Below are positions 24,466 through 33,025 of a stretch of 64,000 nt of DNA, in pieces. A program made the translations under genes and the position numbers. Numbering within the stretch: position 1 is the stretch's first letter; every line of letters begins with the position of its first letter. The notes beneath the pieces were generated by a model, which worked only from the letters and a program-made list of their open reading frames with translations, was not told the DNA's origin and did not search any database. The DNA is from CAYVRJ01 sp964453645 (GTDB taxonomy: Bacteria; Bacillota; Clostridia; Christensenellales; JAWKQI01): assembly GCA_964453645.1 (NCBI GenBank), contig CAYVRJ010000007.1, positions 62,001 through 126,000 of the forward strand. The letters are read 5' to 3'.

Positions 24466-25731
24466 CTACTTTATATACTTCCGATACATCTCGTCGGTTA
24501 CACCGGCATTGCGGATCATTTCACTGAAAAAAAGGCCGCTCTGCTTCACCGTGCGCTCCTGCGTCTCGTAATCGATGTGCACAAGACCAAACCGGGCAGA
24601 ATTGCCCTCCAGCCACTCAAAGTTGTCGGTAAAACACCAGTGGTAATACCGCTCAACGGGTAACCCACTCTCAACTAATACCGCTATGTGATCGTATATA
24701 TACTTGGCGCGAAAAGCATCTTGGTTGTCGCAGGTGCCGTTTTCCGTAATGTAAATGGATGCGCCGTACGCTTGGTACATCTCCTCACACACCTGGGCAA
24801 TACCCTGGGGGTAAATCTCCCAACCCAAATCGTTCTTGGCACAATCCTTGCGCACACCGTCCGCAAAGCGGGAAACGGTGCTTCGGGAATAGTAGTTGAT
24901 GCCGATAAAGTCGTAGTACTTGCCGGGTTTAATGCCCTCCACTTTTTTGATAGGCGAGGAAAAATGCCCCGTTAACATGGCCTTAGTGATGGCCGTTTGA
25001 AAGAATTTCTTCATGAGATTGGCACAAAAGACGTGATAGGGATTTTTTTGATTCTTAGGCTCAAAAACCCGCAAGTGCTGGGCAATGCTCACTTTCGTGT
25101 TCGAAAATCCCATGGCCTTGCGCTTGTCGTGGATGAGCTCGTATGCCCGAATGTGGCAAGCCGCTAAGTTGCCAAACACCCGCATGGCTAATCTAAAATT
25201 CTTCTTACCCGGTGGAAATAAGCCGAAGAAATAGGAATTCGTCACGTATACGTTGGGTTCGTTGATGGTGATATATTCCGAAACAATGTCCCCCAGTTTG
25301 TCGATCACATGGGAAATAAAGTTTAAGAAGATGTCAACGCCCAAAGCCGTCTCAAACCCACCCATTTTTTCAAACCAAATGGGGTTGTTAAAGTGGTGTA
25401 GGGTGAGCAGGGGTTCAATGCCCTTGTCTTTTAATAGAAGGATTTCGTTTCGATAGTGTTTGATGGCACTCTCGTCAAATGTCTTTGCATCCGGCTGGAT
25501 GCGGCTCCACTCAATGCCAAAGCGATAGATTTGGATGTTCAAATCGGATAGGAGCTGCACATCCTCCTGCCAGTGGTTGAAGTGTTCGCAGGCAATGGAT
25601 GGATCGGAATGATCTTTGATCCTACCCTTTTTATACCAGCTATACCACACATTACCCGTGTTGCCCCCTCCTTCAATTTGAGTGGCAGCAGTGGCAACGC
25701 CAAGCGACATACGACTAACATTGAGTTTCAT
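24466..25731 (-). CDS. GH1 beta-glucosidase
   Basis: 421 residues, a little short for GH1 but with both catalytic blocks: acid/base E158 in ITINEPNVY and nucleophile E330 in IYITENGTC. HHFNNP, YDFIGINYYSR and the sugar-binding WCFTDNFEWLEG also match. Probably cytosolic, on aryl- or alkyl-beta-glucosides or cellobiose. DHSDPSIACEHFNHWQEDV near the start is typical. The gene has gaggtg before its ATG and follows the small membrane protein by 12 bp. Confidence 0.93.
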   Translation of the reverse strand: MKLNVSRMSLGVATAATQIEGGGNTGNVWYSWYKKGRIKDHSDPSIACEHFNHWQEDVQLLSDLNIQIYRFGIEWSRIQPDAKTFDESAIKHYRNEILLLKDKGIEPLLTLHHFNNPIWFEKMGGFETALGVDIFLNFISHVIDKLGDIVSEYITINEPNVYVTNSYFFGLFPPGKKNFRLAMRVFGNLAACHIRAYELIHDKRKAMGFSNTKVSIAQHLRVFEPKNQKNPYHVFCANLMKKFFQTAITKAMLTGHFSSPIKKVEGIKPGKYYDFIGINYYSRSTVSRFADGVRKDCAKNDLGWEIYPQGIAQVCEEMYQAYGASIYITENGTCDNQDAFRAKYIYDHIAVLVESGLPVERYYHWCFTDNFEWLEGNSARFGLVHIDYETQERTVKQSGLFFSEMIRNAGVTDEMYRKYIK

Positions 25732-25743
25732 GGCTCACCTCAT

Positions 25744-25929
25744 TTAATTTTGAAACAATCCCCCAGTGAAAACTTTGAATGACTCTAATTCGCGAAAACC
25801 AAATGGATTAAAAAGAATGATACCGGCAACAACCAAAAAAAGGGCAGCCAGTGTAATGAACAGTCCCAAACCCTTCCGCTTTCTATGTTTTTCGGAACGG
25901 GGGGGAAAAGAAGCTTCATTTGTGTTCAT
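25744..25929 (-). CDS. Small single-pass membrane protein of unknown function
   Basis: 61 residues: a charged, basic N-terminus (PPRSEKHRKRKG), one hydrophobic helix (about 23-42, LGLFITLAALFLVVAGIILF) and a short outside tail. It looks to be the first gene of the glycosidase-symporter operon. Family not recognised; it may be a small accessory subunit. The upstream 25930-25985 stretch is extremely AT-rich and probably holds the operon promoter, but boxes cannot be fixed. Confidence 0.65.
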   Translation of the reverse strand: MNTNEASFPPRSEKHRKRKGLGLFITLAALFLVVAGIILFNPFGFRELESFKVFTGGLFQN

Positions 25930-26011
25930 GGTTTTGTCCCCTATACAAATAATATAATATAATGAAAGTATATAATATATTATTTATGAATACAATCATT
26001 TTTTGATTTAA

Positions 26012-26040
26012 AAAATAAAAAAGTACAGTTTCCCGTACTT
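26012..26040 (-). terminator. Intrinsic terminator of rpmB
   Basis: aagtac/gtactt hairpin with an 8-nt loop, followed on the minus strand by a T-run (ttttttattttt). It lies 18 bp after the rpmB stop. Confidence 0.85.
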
Positions 26041-26058
26041 TCTAGTTGAGTGGCTTTT

Positions 26059-26250
26059 TTACACGCTGCGCACAACCGCACCCGAACGCAGGCAGCGGGT
26101 ACACACGTACATTTTTTTGGGAGCACCCTCCACAACGGCAGTAACCCTGCGGACGTTGGGCGCCCATTTGCGCTTGGTCTTGCGGTGGGAGTGACTGATC
26201 TGGTTGCCAGACATAATGCCCTTTTTGCACACTTCACAATACTTAGCCAT
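26059..26250 (-). CDS. rpmB: 50S ribosomal protein L28
   Basis: 63 residues matching the short, zinc-ribbon form of L28: CEVCKKG near residue 5 and CTRCLRSG near residue 50 form the C-x2-C pairs. ISHSHRKTKRKWAPNVRRV is the core signature. L28 sits near the ribosomal E site and is needed for full 50S assembly. It is transcribed away from the S10 operon and has its own terminator. Confidence 0.96.
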   Translation of the reverse strand: MAKYCEVCKKGIMSGNQISHSHRKTKRKWAPNVRRVTAVVEGAPKKMYVCTRCLRSGAVVRSV

Positions 26251-26441
26251 GTTTATTACACACCTGCCTTTTTGCTAAAACATTGGAACGAGAAATATAG
26301 TAACACCTTTTTTTCACATTTGCAAGCATTTTTTCTAAATTAAAACGACAATTCGGCTATAAAGAATAATTCGGCTCAAAAGTACAATGACAAAATAAAA
26401 AGTTTTAATCGTAAGAAATGGGATAAATTTTAAAAAAAAGC

Positions 26442-26470
26442 TTGCATTGGCAGAGGATTGTGTGTATAAT
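26442..26470 (+). promoter_or_regulatory. Sigma-A promoter of the S10-spc-alpha super-operon
   Basis: TTGCAT (26442-26447), a 17-bp spacer and TATAAT (26465-26470). The next gene starts at 26687, so the transcript has a leader of about 210 nt. Confidence 0.85.
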
Positions 26471-26476
26471 ATGCGT

Positions 26477-26686
26477 GTTGCGCTATTTTTGTGCAATTTT
26501 TAGCGGGAGGTTGCCGGACTCCACCGGGTAGTTTTCGCTAAAACTAAGAAAGTCCGCCAATCGGACGGCCATAATCACGCTTAAGGCTTTTGAAAAGCAG
26601 TGGAAACACTGTTTAAAAAATTAAGTATGACACACACGGCTAAGTGTGCAGAAGTGAAATGGCAACAAACAATAGGAGGATAGAAA
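26477..26686 (+). promoter_or_regulatory. Structured leader of the S10 operon, candidate r-protein regulatory RNA
   Basis: The leader contains an 8-bp outer stem ttttagcg (26497-26504) / cgctaaaa (26536-26543) enclosing ggag/ctcc and ccgg/ccgg pairings, then gtccg/cggac, cagtg-gaaa-cactg with a GNRA loop, and cacac/gtgtg. The last ~30 nt lead to aggaggatag before rpsJ. Autoregulation by an operon-encoded protein (L4 in E. coli) is known elsewhere; this structure does not obviously match it. The rest of 26251-26440 is AT-rich with no gene seen. Confidence 0.5.
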
Positions 26687-26995
26687 ATGGCAAGCCAAAA
26701 AATCAGGATTAAACTTAAGTCTTACGACCACAACTTAATCGACCAGTCGGCGTCAAGAATCGTGGATACGGCAAAGCGTACCGGAGCAAAGGTTTCAGGG
26801 CCAATACCCCTGCCAACAGACAAGGAAATCATCACCATCCTGCGCGCTCCCCACAAATATAAGGACAGCCGGGAGCAGTTCGAAATCAAAACCCACAAGC
26901 GCTTGATCGATATTTTAGAAGCGACGGCAAAAACCACCGATTCGCTCATGAGGTTAGACCTCCCAGCCGGTGTGGATATCGAAATTAAGCTGTAG
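26687..26995 (+). CDS. rpsJ: 30S ribosomal protein S10
   Basis: 102 residues with the S10 pattern KIRIKLKSYDHNLID, then GPIPLPT and KTHKRLIDI. S10 is in the 30S head and also acts with NusB in antitermination. It is the first gene of the super-operon, with aggagg before its ATG and the long structured leader upstream. Confidence 0.98.
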   Translation: MASQKIRIKLKSYDHNLIDQSASRIVDTAKRTGAKVSGPIPLPTDKEIITILRAPHKYKDSREQFEIKTHKRLIDILEATAKTTDSLMRLDLPAGVDIEIKL

Positions 26996-27008
26996 GAGGT
27001 GTATGGAT

Positions 27009-27638
27009 ATGATAAAAGCGATATTAGGTAAAAAAATCGGCATGACGCAAATATTTGCAGAAGGCGGCAGAGTGATCCCCGTCACCGTTGTGGAAGCGGG
27101 CCCCTGCGTTGTCGTGCAGAAGAAACAAACAGAAACAGACGGTTACACCGCCATTAAAGTTGGCTTTGGGGAAACAAAGGCAAAGAGTGTTATCAAACCT
27201 GCCATGGGTGTGTTTAAAAAAGCAGGTGTGGATCCCAAGCGCCACTTAAAGGAATTTGTAGCAGCGGACATTTCCGAATATCAGATCGGCCAGGAATACA
27301 AAGCCGATGTGTTTGAAACGGGAGATAAAGTGGACGTTTCGGGTATTTCCAAGGGAAAGGGATTCAAGGGCGTTATCGCAAGATGGGGCCAACACAGAGG
27401 TCCTATGACCCACGGTTCCAGATATCACCGCCGTCCCGGCTCCATGGGTGCTTGTTCCAGCCCTTCCAGAGTATTTAAGAACAAGCGTTTGCCCGGTCAC
27501 ACCGGTGCTAGAAAGACCACCGTTCAGAATTTAGAGATCGTTCGTGTGGATGTGGATAAAAACGTTTTGCTGATCAAAGGTGCTGTTCCCGGTGCCAGAG
27601 GCGGTCTTGTGACCATCAAGCAGAGCGTGAAAGCGTAA
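27009..27638 (+). CDS. rplC: 50S ribosomal protein L3
   Basis: 209 residues beginning IKAILGKKIGMTQIF, with the loop HGSRYHRRPGSMGACSSPSRVFKNKRLPGH that reaches toward the peptidyl-transferase centre. L3 is one of the two proteins that start 50S assembly. An ATG at 27003 is also in frame; I chose 27009 because aggaggt lies 9 nt before it and it matches family starts. Confidence 0.98.
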   Translation: MIKAILGKKIGMTQIFAEGGRVIPVTVVEAGPCVVVQKKQTETDGYTAIKVGFGETKAKSVIKPAMGVFKKAGVDPKRHLKEFVAADISEYQIGQEYKADVFETGDKVDVSGISKGKGFKGVIARWGQHRGPMTHGSRYHRRPGSMGACSSPSRVFKNKRLPGHTGARKTTVQNLEIVRVDVDKNVLLIKGAVPGARGGLVTIKQSVKA

Positions 27639-27652
27639 GAAGGAGGTTAACT

Positions 27653-28273
27653 ATGCCAAAGGTAGAACTATATAAAACCGACGGTACAAAGGCGGGAGAG
27701 AGCAAGGAATTGTCCGATGTAATCTTCGCCTGCGAAGTAAACAAAGTTGTGATGCACCAAGTTGTGGTTGCGCATTTAAACAACGCACGCCAAGGCACAC
27801 AGTGTGCACTCACCCGTGCAGAAGTGCGGGGAGGCGGCATTAAACCTTGGAGACAAAAGGGTACCGGCCGTGCCCGTCACGGCTCCATCCGTTCGCCCCA
27901 GTGGACGGGAGGCGGCGTGGTGTTTGCGCCAAAGCCCCGGAGTTACCGTCAGGACGTAAACAAGAAGGTTAGAAAGTTGGCTCTTCGCAGCGCACTTTCC
28001 TCTCAGTTTGAAAACTTAAAAGTTTTAAATAATTTAGAGATCGAAGCAAAGACAAAGGCTATGGCACAGGTTTTAAAGAACTTGGATGCAACGAAGAAAA
28101 CCTTAATCATTCTGGACAAAGTGGATGAAAACGCCATCCGTGCTGCAAAAAACATTCCCTTTGCTAAGACTGTGCAGGCAGATGCCCTTTGCACATACGA
28201 TGTGCTCAATTGCAGAGCCATCATCGCAACGGCTAAGGCCATCGATAAGATCGAGGAGGTATACGCAAAATGA
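27653..28273 (+). CDS. rplD: 50S ribosomal protein L4
   Basis: 206 residues with the tunnel-wall loop ALTRAEVRGGGIKPWRQKGTGRARHG and SPQWTGGGVVFAPKPR. L4 lines the peptide exit tunnel and in some bacteria represses its own operon through the S10 leader. Its stop overlaps the rplW start by 4 bp (ATGA). Confidence 0.98.
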   Translation: MPKVELYKTDGTKAGESKELSDVIFACEVNKVVMHQVVVAHLNNARQGTQCALTRAEVRGGGIKPWRQKGTGRARHGSIRSPQWTGGGVVFAPKPRSYRQDVNKKVRKLALRSALSSQFENLKVLNNLEIEAKTKAMAQVLKNLDATKKTLIILDKVDENAIRAAKNIPFAKTVQADALCTYDVLNCRAIIATAKAIDKIEEVYAK

Positions 28274-28566
28274 GAACCCCCTATGACGTCATCAAAAAAC
28301 CGGTGCTCACCGAAAAAGTGTATGACACCATCAACGACAAGCGTTATGCGTTCGAGGTGGACATCAACGCAAATAAAACCGAAATTAAGCAAGCGGTGGA
28401 AGCAATTTTCAACGTGAAAGTTGAAAAAGTAAACACCCTGCGCACAATGGGAAAATTAAAGCGTCAAGGTATGTATATGGGCAGACGCCCCGAAGTGAAA
28501 AAAGCATATGTCATTCTCAAGAAGGATTCCAAACCCATCGAATTCTTCCAGGGCATGGCACAGTAA
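28270..28566 (+). CDS. rplW: 50S ribosomal protein L23
   Basis: 98 residues (DVIKKPVLTEK, FEVDINANKTEIKQAVE, VEKVNT). L23 lies at the exit of the peptide tunnel and docks trigger factor and the signal-recognition particle. Translation is coupled to rplD through the overlapping stop/start. Confidence 0.98.
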   Translation: MRTPYDVIKKPVLTEKVYDTINDKRYAFEVDINANKTEIKQAVEAIFNVKVEKVNTLRTMGKLKRQGMYMGRRPEVKKAYVILKKDSKPIEFFQGMAQ

Positions 28567-28581
28567 GGAGGAACCGAGAGT

Positions 28582-29415
28582 ATGGCAGTAAAAAAGTATA
28601 ACCCAACATCACCGGGCAGAAGGTTCATGTCGGTATCCACCTTCGAAGAGATCACATGCACCACTCCCGAGCGCTCCCTGTTGGAATCCAAGAAGCGCAC
28701 AGGCGGCCGTAACGTTGCCGGCAAGATCACCATTCGCCACAGAGGCGGCGGTGCACGGCAGAAGTACAGAGTCATCGACTTCAAGCGCAACAAGGACGGC
28801 GTGCCCGCAAAGGTTGCAACCATCGAGTACGATCCAAACAGAACCGCAAACATCGCCCTGCTCCACTATGTGGACGGCGAGAAGAGATATATCTTAGCTC
28901 CCTTTGGCTTAAAAGTTGGGGACACAGTCCTCTCCGGCCCGGGCGCAGATATTAAAACCGGCAACTGCTTGCCCATCGCCAACATCCCCGTAGGTACCAT
29001 GATCCACAACGTGGAACTGTTGCCCGGCAAAGGTGGCCAGTTGGTGAGAGCTGCGGGTAACGCTGCACAGCTCATGGCAAAGGAAGGCAAGTACGCCCAG
29101 GTGAGACTGCCCTCCGGCGAAGTGCGCATGATCCCCGTTGCAGCAAAGGCAACCATCGGTCAGGTTGGCAACTTAGACAACGAAAACGTGACCATCGGTA
29201 AAGCGGGCAGAAAGCGCCACATGGGCATTCGTCCAACGGTTCGTGGTTCCGTCATGAACCCCTGCGATCACCCCCACGGCGGTGGTGAGGGTAAATCCCC
29301 CATCGGCAGAAGCGGACCTGTTACCCCCTGGGGTAAACCCGCACTGGGTTACAAGACCCGTTCTAAGAAAAAGACTTCGGATAAGTTCATTGTGAAACGC
29401 CGGGGCGCGAAATAA
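28582..29415 (+). CDS. rplB: 50S ribosomal protein L2
   Basis: 277 residues of the usual length. The C-terminal block VMNPCDHPHGGGEGKSPIGR carries the histidine needed for peptidyl-transferase function, and PTSPGRR starts the protein. L2 bridges the two subunits. Preceded by aaggagg. Confidence 0.98.
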   Translation: MAVKKYNPTSPGRRFMSVSTFEEITCTTPERSLLESKKRTGGRNVAGKITIRHRGGGARQKYRVIDFKRNKDGVPAKVATIEYDPNRTANIALLHYVDGEKRYILAPFGLKVGDTVLSGPGADIKTGNCLPIANIPVGTMIHNVELLPGKGGQLVRAAGNAAQLMAKEGKYAQVRLPSGEVRMIPVAAKATIGQVGNLDNENVTIGKAGRKRHMGIRPTVRGSVMNPCDHPHGGGEGKSPIGRSGPVTPWGKPALGYKTRSKKKTSDKFIVKRRGAK

Positions 29416-29448
29416 TTGACAATTTTCAGATAAGGAGATTTAGTAAAT

Positions 29449-29727
29449 ATGTCAAGATCGGTTAAAAAAGGGCCGTTTATCAGTGAAAGACTGCTAAAGC
29501 GCATCGTTGCTTTAAACGAGCGCAACGAGAAAAAAGTCGTCACAACCTGGTCGAGAGCGTCAACCATTTTCCCCGAGATGGTGGGTCACACCATCGGCGT
29601 ACACGACGGACGCAAGTTTGTGCCCGTATACGTCACCGAAGACATGGTTGGTCACAAACTGGGTGAATTCTCCCTCACTCGCACCTTTAGAGGACACGCG
29701 GGAGATAAATCCTCCAAGGGAAGGTAG
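29449..29727 (+). CDS. rpsS: 30S ribosomal protein S19
   Basis: 92 residues: SRSVKKGPFI, WSRASTIFPEMVGHTIGVHDGRKFVPVYVTEDMVGHKLGEF. S19 lies in the 30S head near the A-site finger. The Shine-Dalgarno is aaggag. Confidence 0.98.
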   Translation: MSRSVKKGPFISERLLKRIVALNERNEKKVVTTWSRASTIFPEMVGHTIGVHDGRKFVPVYVTEDMVGHKLGEFSLTRTFRGHAGDKSSKGR

Positions 29728-29735
29728 GTTAGAAA

Positions 29736-30125
29736 ATGGCAACACGCATGAAAGAAAAAGCTGCAAAACGTGCAGAAAACAAAGATATGCGCCCTAAGGC
29801 ACACTTAAAATATGCCCGCATTTCTTCTTCGAAAGTGGCAATTGTGCTGGATTTAATCCGGGGCAAGAGGGTTGCAGATGCAAAGGCAATACTCATGTCA
29901 ACACCCAAAGCTGCATCTCCCTTAGTGGAAAAGCTGTTAAATTCGGCAATAGCGAACGCCGAGAACAACCAAGATTATGTGGCAGACGATCTGGTCGTCG
30001 CAGAGACGTTTGCAAACCAAGGCCCAACCCTCAAGCGCTTTATGCCAAGGGCACAAGGCCGTGCGACCCGCATCCGCAAGCGCACCAGCCACATAACCAT
30101 TATTCTCGACAAGGCTAAGAATTAG
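29736..30125 (+). CDS. rplV: 50S ribosomal protein L22
   Basis: 129 residues with a longer, Lys-rich N-terminus, then KARIS-type ARISSSKVAIVLDLIRGK and the tunnel hairpin ending GPTLKRFMPRAQGRATRIRKRTSHITI. L22 lines the exit tunnel, where macrolide-resistance changes occur. Confidence 0.97.
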   Translation: MATRMKEKAAKRAENKDMRPKAHLKYARISSSKVAIVLDLIRGKRVADAKAILMSTPKAASPLVEKLLNSAIANAENNQDYVADDLVVAETFANQGPTLKRFMPRAQGRATRIRKRTSHITIILDKAKN

Positions 30126-30140
30126 GGAGGAAGAAAAAGC

Positions 30141-30839
30141 ATGGGTCAAAAAGTACATCCTCACGGACTGAGGGTAGGCGTTATCAAAGACTGGGATGCT
30201 CGCTGGATCGCTAAGAAAAAAGATTTTGCAGCGTACATCAAAGAAGACTACGACATCCGCAAGTTCTTAAAGAAAAAGCTCTACGCTGCTGGCGTCTCCA
30301 AGATCGAGATCGAGCGTGCAGCGAATAAAATAACGGTAAACATCTATGCAGGTCGCCCCGGTGTGATCATCGGCAAGGGCGGTGCAGGGGTGGATGCTGT
30401 GAAGGCAGAGCTGAACAAAATGATCGGCAAATCCGCAGCACTGAACATCATCGAAGTGAAGCGCCCCGATCTGGACGCTCAGTTGGTTGCAGAAAACATC
30501 GCCTCTCAGCTGGAGAGAAGAATTTCCTTCAGAAGAGCCATGAAGCAATCCATCGGCCGTTCCATGAAGGCAGGTGCACTTGGAATTAAAACCATGTGCG
30601 CAGGACGTTTGGGCGGTGCAGAAATTGCACGCAGTGAACAATATCACGAGGGATCCATCCCCCTGCAAACCATTCGTGCCAACATCGACTACGGCGTGGC
30701 CGAAGCCCACACAACGTATGGACGCATCGGCGTAAAAGTTTGGATATACAAGGGTGAAATACTGGGTGATCCTCTGAAAGAAAAATACACGAGGGACGCA
30801 GAAGGAGGCAAAAAACATGTTAATGCCAAAAAGGGTTAA
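30141..30839 (+). CDS. rpsC: 30S ribosomal protein S3
   Basis: 232 residues. The GQKVHPHGLRVG start, a KH domain with GRPGVIIGKGG near residue 75, and RISFRRAMKQ and GRLGGAEIARSE blocks. S3 forms part of the mRNA entry channel and its helicase activity. Its 3' end overlaps rplP by 23 bp. Confidence 0.98.
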   Translation: MGQKVHPHGLRVGVIKDWDARWIAKKKDFAAYIKEDYDIRKFLKKKLYAAGVSKIEIERAANKITVNIYAGRPGVIIGKGGAGVDAVKAELNKMIGKSAALNIIEVKRPDLDAQLVAENIASQLERRISFRRAMKQSIGRSMKAGALGIKTMCAGRLGGAEIARSEQYHEGSIPLQTIRANIDYGVAEAHTTYGRIGVKVWIYKGEILGDPLKEKYTRDAEGGKKHVNAKKG

Positions 30840-31248
30840 ACGCAGAAGAGTGCACCGCGGCCGCATGACGGGCAAGGCGCTTTCCGGCAACTTCTTAGCA
30901 TACGGTGATTATGGCTTAGTGGCAATGTCTCCCTGTTGGATCACGTCCAACCAGATCGAAGCAGCCCGTATCGCCATGACCAGATATATCAAAAGAGGCG
31001 GTAAGGTTTGGATTAAAATCTTCCCCCACAAGCCCGTAACTGAAAAACCTGCTGAAACCCGCATGGGTTCGGGTAAAGGCTCCCCCGAGTATTGGGTGGC
31101 AGTTGTTAAGCCCGGCAGAGTATTGTTTGAAATTTCGGGTGTAAACGAAGAGACAGCCCGTGAGGCACTGCGCCTTGCAATGCACAAACTGCCTTGCAAG
31201 TGCAAATTTATGAAACGTGAAGAAATTAAAAGCGGGGGTGAGCAATAA
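30817..31248 (+). CDS. rplP: 50S ribosomal protein L16
   Basis: 143 residues, starting MLMPKRVKRRRVHRGRMTG as in the family, with MGSGKGSPEYWVAVVKPGRVLFE containing the tRNA-contacting tip. The start lies inside rpsC, preceded by aaggaggc. Confidence 0.98.
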   Translation: MLMPKRVKRRRVHRGRMTGKALSGNFLAYGDYGLVAMSPCWITSNQIEAARIAMTRYIKRGGKVWIKIFPHKPVTEKPAETRMGSGKGSPEYWVAVVKPGRVLFEISGVNEETAREALRLAMHKLPCKCKFMKREEIKSGGEQ

Positions 31249-31460
31249 TGAAAGCAAACAGCATTCGTGAGCTTACAGATGCCGAGCTGATAACGAAGCA
31301 CAAGGACTTAAAGGAAGAACTCTTCAATCTCCGCTTTCAGTTGGCCACCGGACAGCTTAGCAATCCCAAGGTCATTGTGGGAATTAAAAGAGATATCGCC
31401 CGTGTGAAGACGATCATGCGTCAACGGGAAATGGAGCAGAAGGAGGCGGCTAAATCATGA
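31248..31460 (+). CDS. rpmC: 50S ribosomal protein L29
   Basis: 70 residues of two helices (IRELTDAELITKHKDLKEELFNLRFQ, GIKRDIARVKTIMRQRE). L29 lies next to L23 at the tunnel exit. Its start overlaps the rplP stop by 1 bp and its stop overlaps rpsQ by 4 bp. Confidence 0.97.
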   Translation: MKANSIRELTDAELITKHKDLKEELFNLRFQLATGQLSNPKVIVGIKRDIARVKTIMRQREMEQKEAAKS

Positions 31461-31720
31461 GCGAACAAACAAGAGGCTATCGTAAAACAAGAGTCGGCGT
31501 GGTTGTGAGCGATAAAATGGACAAGACCATAGTCGTCGCAATCAAAACGAAGGTGAAACACCCACTGTACGGCAAAACCGTCAATCGCACCAACAAGTTA
31601 AAGGCGCATGACGAAGAGAATCAAGCTAAAGTGGGCGATAAAGTAAAGATCATGGAGACGAGACCGCTTAGCCGTGAAAAGAGATGGCGGCTGTGCGAGA
31701 TCGTCGAAGTGGCGAAGTAG
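31457..31720 (+). CDS. rpsQ: 30S ribosomal protein S17
   Basis: 87 residues: TRVGVVVSDKMDKTIVVAI, HPLYGKTV, HDEENQAKVGDKVKIMETRPLS. An OB-fold primary 16S-binding protein. ATGA overlap with rpmC. Confidence 0.98.
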   Translation: MSEQTRGYRKTRVGVVVSDKMDKTIVVAIKTKVKHPLYGKTVNRTNKLKAHDEENQAKVGDKVKIMETRPLSREKRWRLCEIVEVAK

Positions 31721-31733
31721 AGGAGGGACACAC

Positions 31734-32102
31734 ATGATTCAGCCAGAAACAAGGCTCAAGGTGGCAGACAACACCGGAGCAAAAGTGATACAGTGCATCA
31801 GGATTATGGGCGGTTCATATGTTCGCTCCGCCAATATTGGTGATGTGATCATCGCATCGGTGAAAACCGTAACTCCTGGCGGCGTCGTTAAAAAGAAGGA
31901 TGTTGTCAAGGCTGTTATCGTTCGCACGGTGAGTGGCGTGCGCCGCAACGACGGAAGTTATATCAAGTTTGACGAAAATGCTGCCGTCATCATCGACAAC
32001 AACAAACAGCCCAGGGGCACACGTATTTTCGGACCGGTAGCAAGAGAACTTCGTGAGAAGGACTATATGAAAATAGTCTCCCTTGCACCCGAAGTGCTCT
32101 AG
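31734..32102 (+). CDS. rplN: 50S ribosomal protein L14
   Basis: 122 residues from ATG 31734 (MIQPETRLKVADNTGAK), ending REKDYMKIVSLAPEVL. First gene of the classical spc part. L14 sits at the subunit interface and is the docking site of the silencing factor RsfS. A longer in-frame reading upstream overlaps rpsQ and is rejected; gaggg precedes the chosen start. Confidence 0.98.
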   Translation: MIQPETRLKVADNTGAKVIQCIRIMGGSYVRSANIGDVIIASVKTVTPGGVVKKKDVVKAVIVRTVSGVRRNDGSYIKFDENAAVIIDNNKQPRGTRIFGPVARELREKDYMKIVSLAPEVL

Positions 32103-32111
32103 GAGGATGCC

Positions 32112-32459
32112 ATGGATAAAATGAAAATCAAAAAAGGTGATAAAGTAAACGTCATTGCTGGCAACGGTGCCCACTCGGGTAAAGATGGCAAGCAACACTA
32201 CGAGGGTAAAGTACTCACCGCACTGCCCAAGGAAAGACGCGTAATCATTGAGGGTTACAACATGGTGACAAAACACCAAAAGCCAAGAGGTGCGGGAAAA
32301 CCTGCGGGTATCATCCACCAGGAAGCTGCGGTGCACGTCTCCAACGTGATGCTCATTTGCCCCAATTGCTCCAAACCTGCAAGAGTGGGTTACAAAGTCC
32401 TTGGGGACAACACTAAGGTTCGCTATTGCAAAAAGTGCAGCGAAACCATCGATAAGTAG
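32112..32459 (+). CDS. rplX: 50S ribosomal protein L24
   Basis: 115 residues: a KOW motif at the start (IKKGDKVNVIAGNGAHSGKDG), then VIIEGYNMVTKHQKP. L24 starts 50S assembly. The tail carries two C-x2-C pairs, C-PNC and C-KKC, typical of the zinc-containing form. Confidence 0.98.
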   Translation: MDKMKIKKGDKVNVIAGNGAHSGKDGKQHYEGKVLTALPKERRVIIEGYNMVTKHQKPRGAGKPAGIIHQEAAVHVSNVMLICPNCSKPARVGYKVLGDNTKVRYCKKCSETIDK

Positions 32460-32472
32460 GAGGGATTGAAAA

Positions 32473-33012
32473 ATGCCAAGACTCAAAGATAAATATAAAG
32501 CCGAGGTCGTCCCTGCCCTTATCAAAAAATTCGAATACAAAAACGTCATGCAGGTGCCCAAGCTTGAGAAAATCGTTCTCAACATGGGTATGGGTGACGT
32601 GAGGGATAACCCCAAGAGCTTAGATATTGCTGTGAAGATTTTAACGGACATTGCTGGGCAAAAGCCTGTTGTCACTGCCGCTAAGAAATCTGTTGCAAAC
32701 TTTAAGCTGCGTGAAGGCATGAAGGTTGGTGCAAAAGTAACCCTTCGGGGCGACAGAATGTACGAGTTTATGGATAAGCTTGTTAACGTTGCACTGCCCA
32801 GAGTGCGTGATTTTAGAGGACTGTCCGACAAATCCTTTGATGGCAGAGGAAACTATGCCATGGGTTTAAAGGAACAGTTGGTATTCCCCGAGGTCAACTA
32901 CGACGATATCGACAAAACCAGAGGTATGGATATCATCATGGTAACGACGGCAAAGACCGACGAAGAGAGCAGAGAATTGCTCCATTCGCTGGGAATGCCA
33001 TTTAAAGCGTAG
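32473..33012 (+). CDS. rplE: 50S ribosomal protein L5
   Basis: 179 residues, the normal length: VMQVPKLEKIVLNMG, GQKPVVTAAKKSVANFKLREGMKVG, and the C-terminal MDIIMVTTAKTDEESRELL. L5 binds 5S rRNA with L18. Confidence 0.98.
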   Translation: MPRLKDKYKAEVVPALIKKFEYKNVMQVPKLEKIVLNMGMGDVRDNPKSLDIAVKILTDIAGQKPVVTAAKKSVANFKLREGMKVGAKVTLRGDRMYEFMDKLVNVALPRVRDFRGLSDKSFDGRGNYAMGLKEQLVFPEVNYDDIDKTRGMDIIMVTTAKTDEESRELLHSLGMPFKA

Positions 33013-33025
33013 GAGGAAATGCAAC

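Noticed and set aside
30817..30839. Later start for rplP to avoid overlap with rpsC
   Set aside because: MLMPKRVK is the universal L16 start and has a ribosome site inside rpsC.
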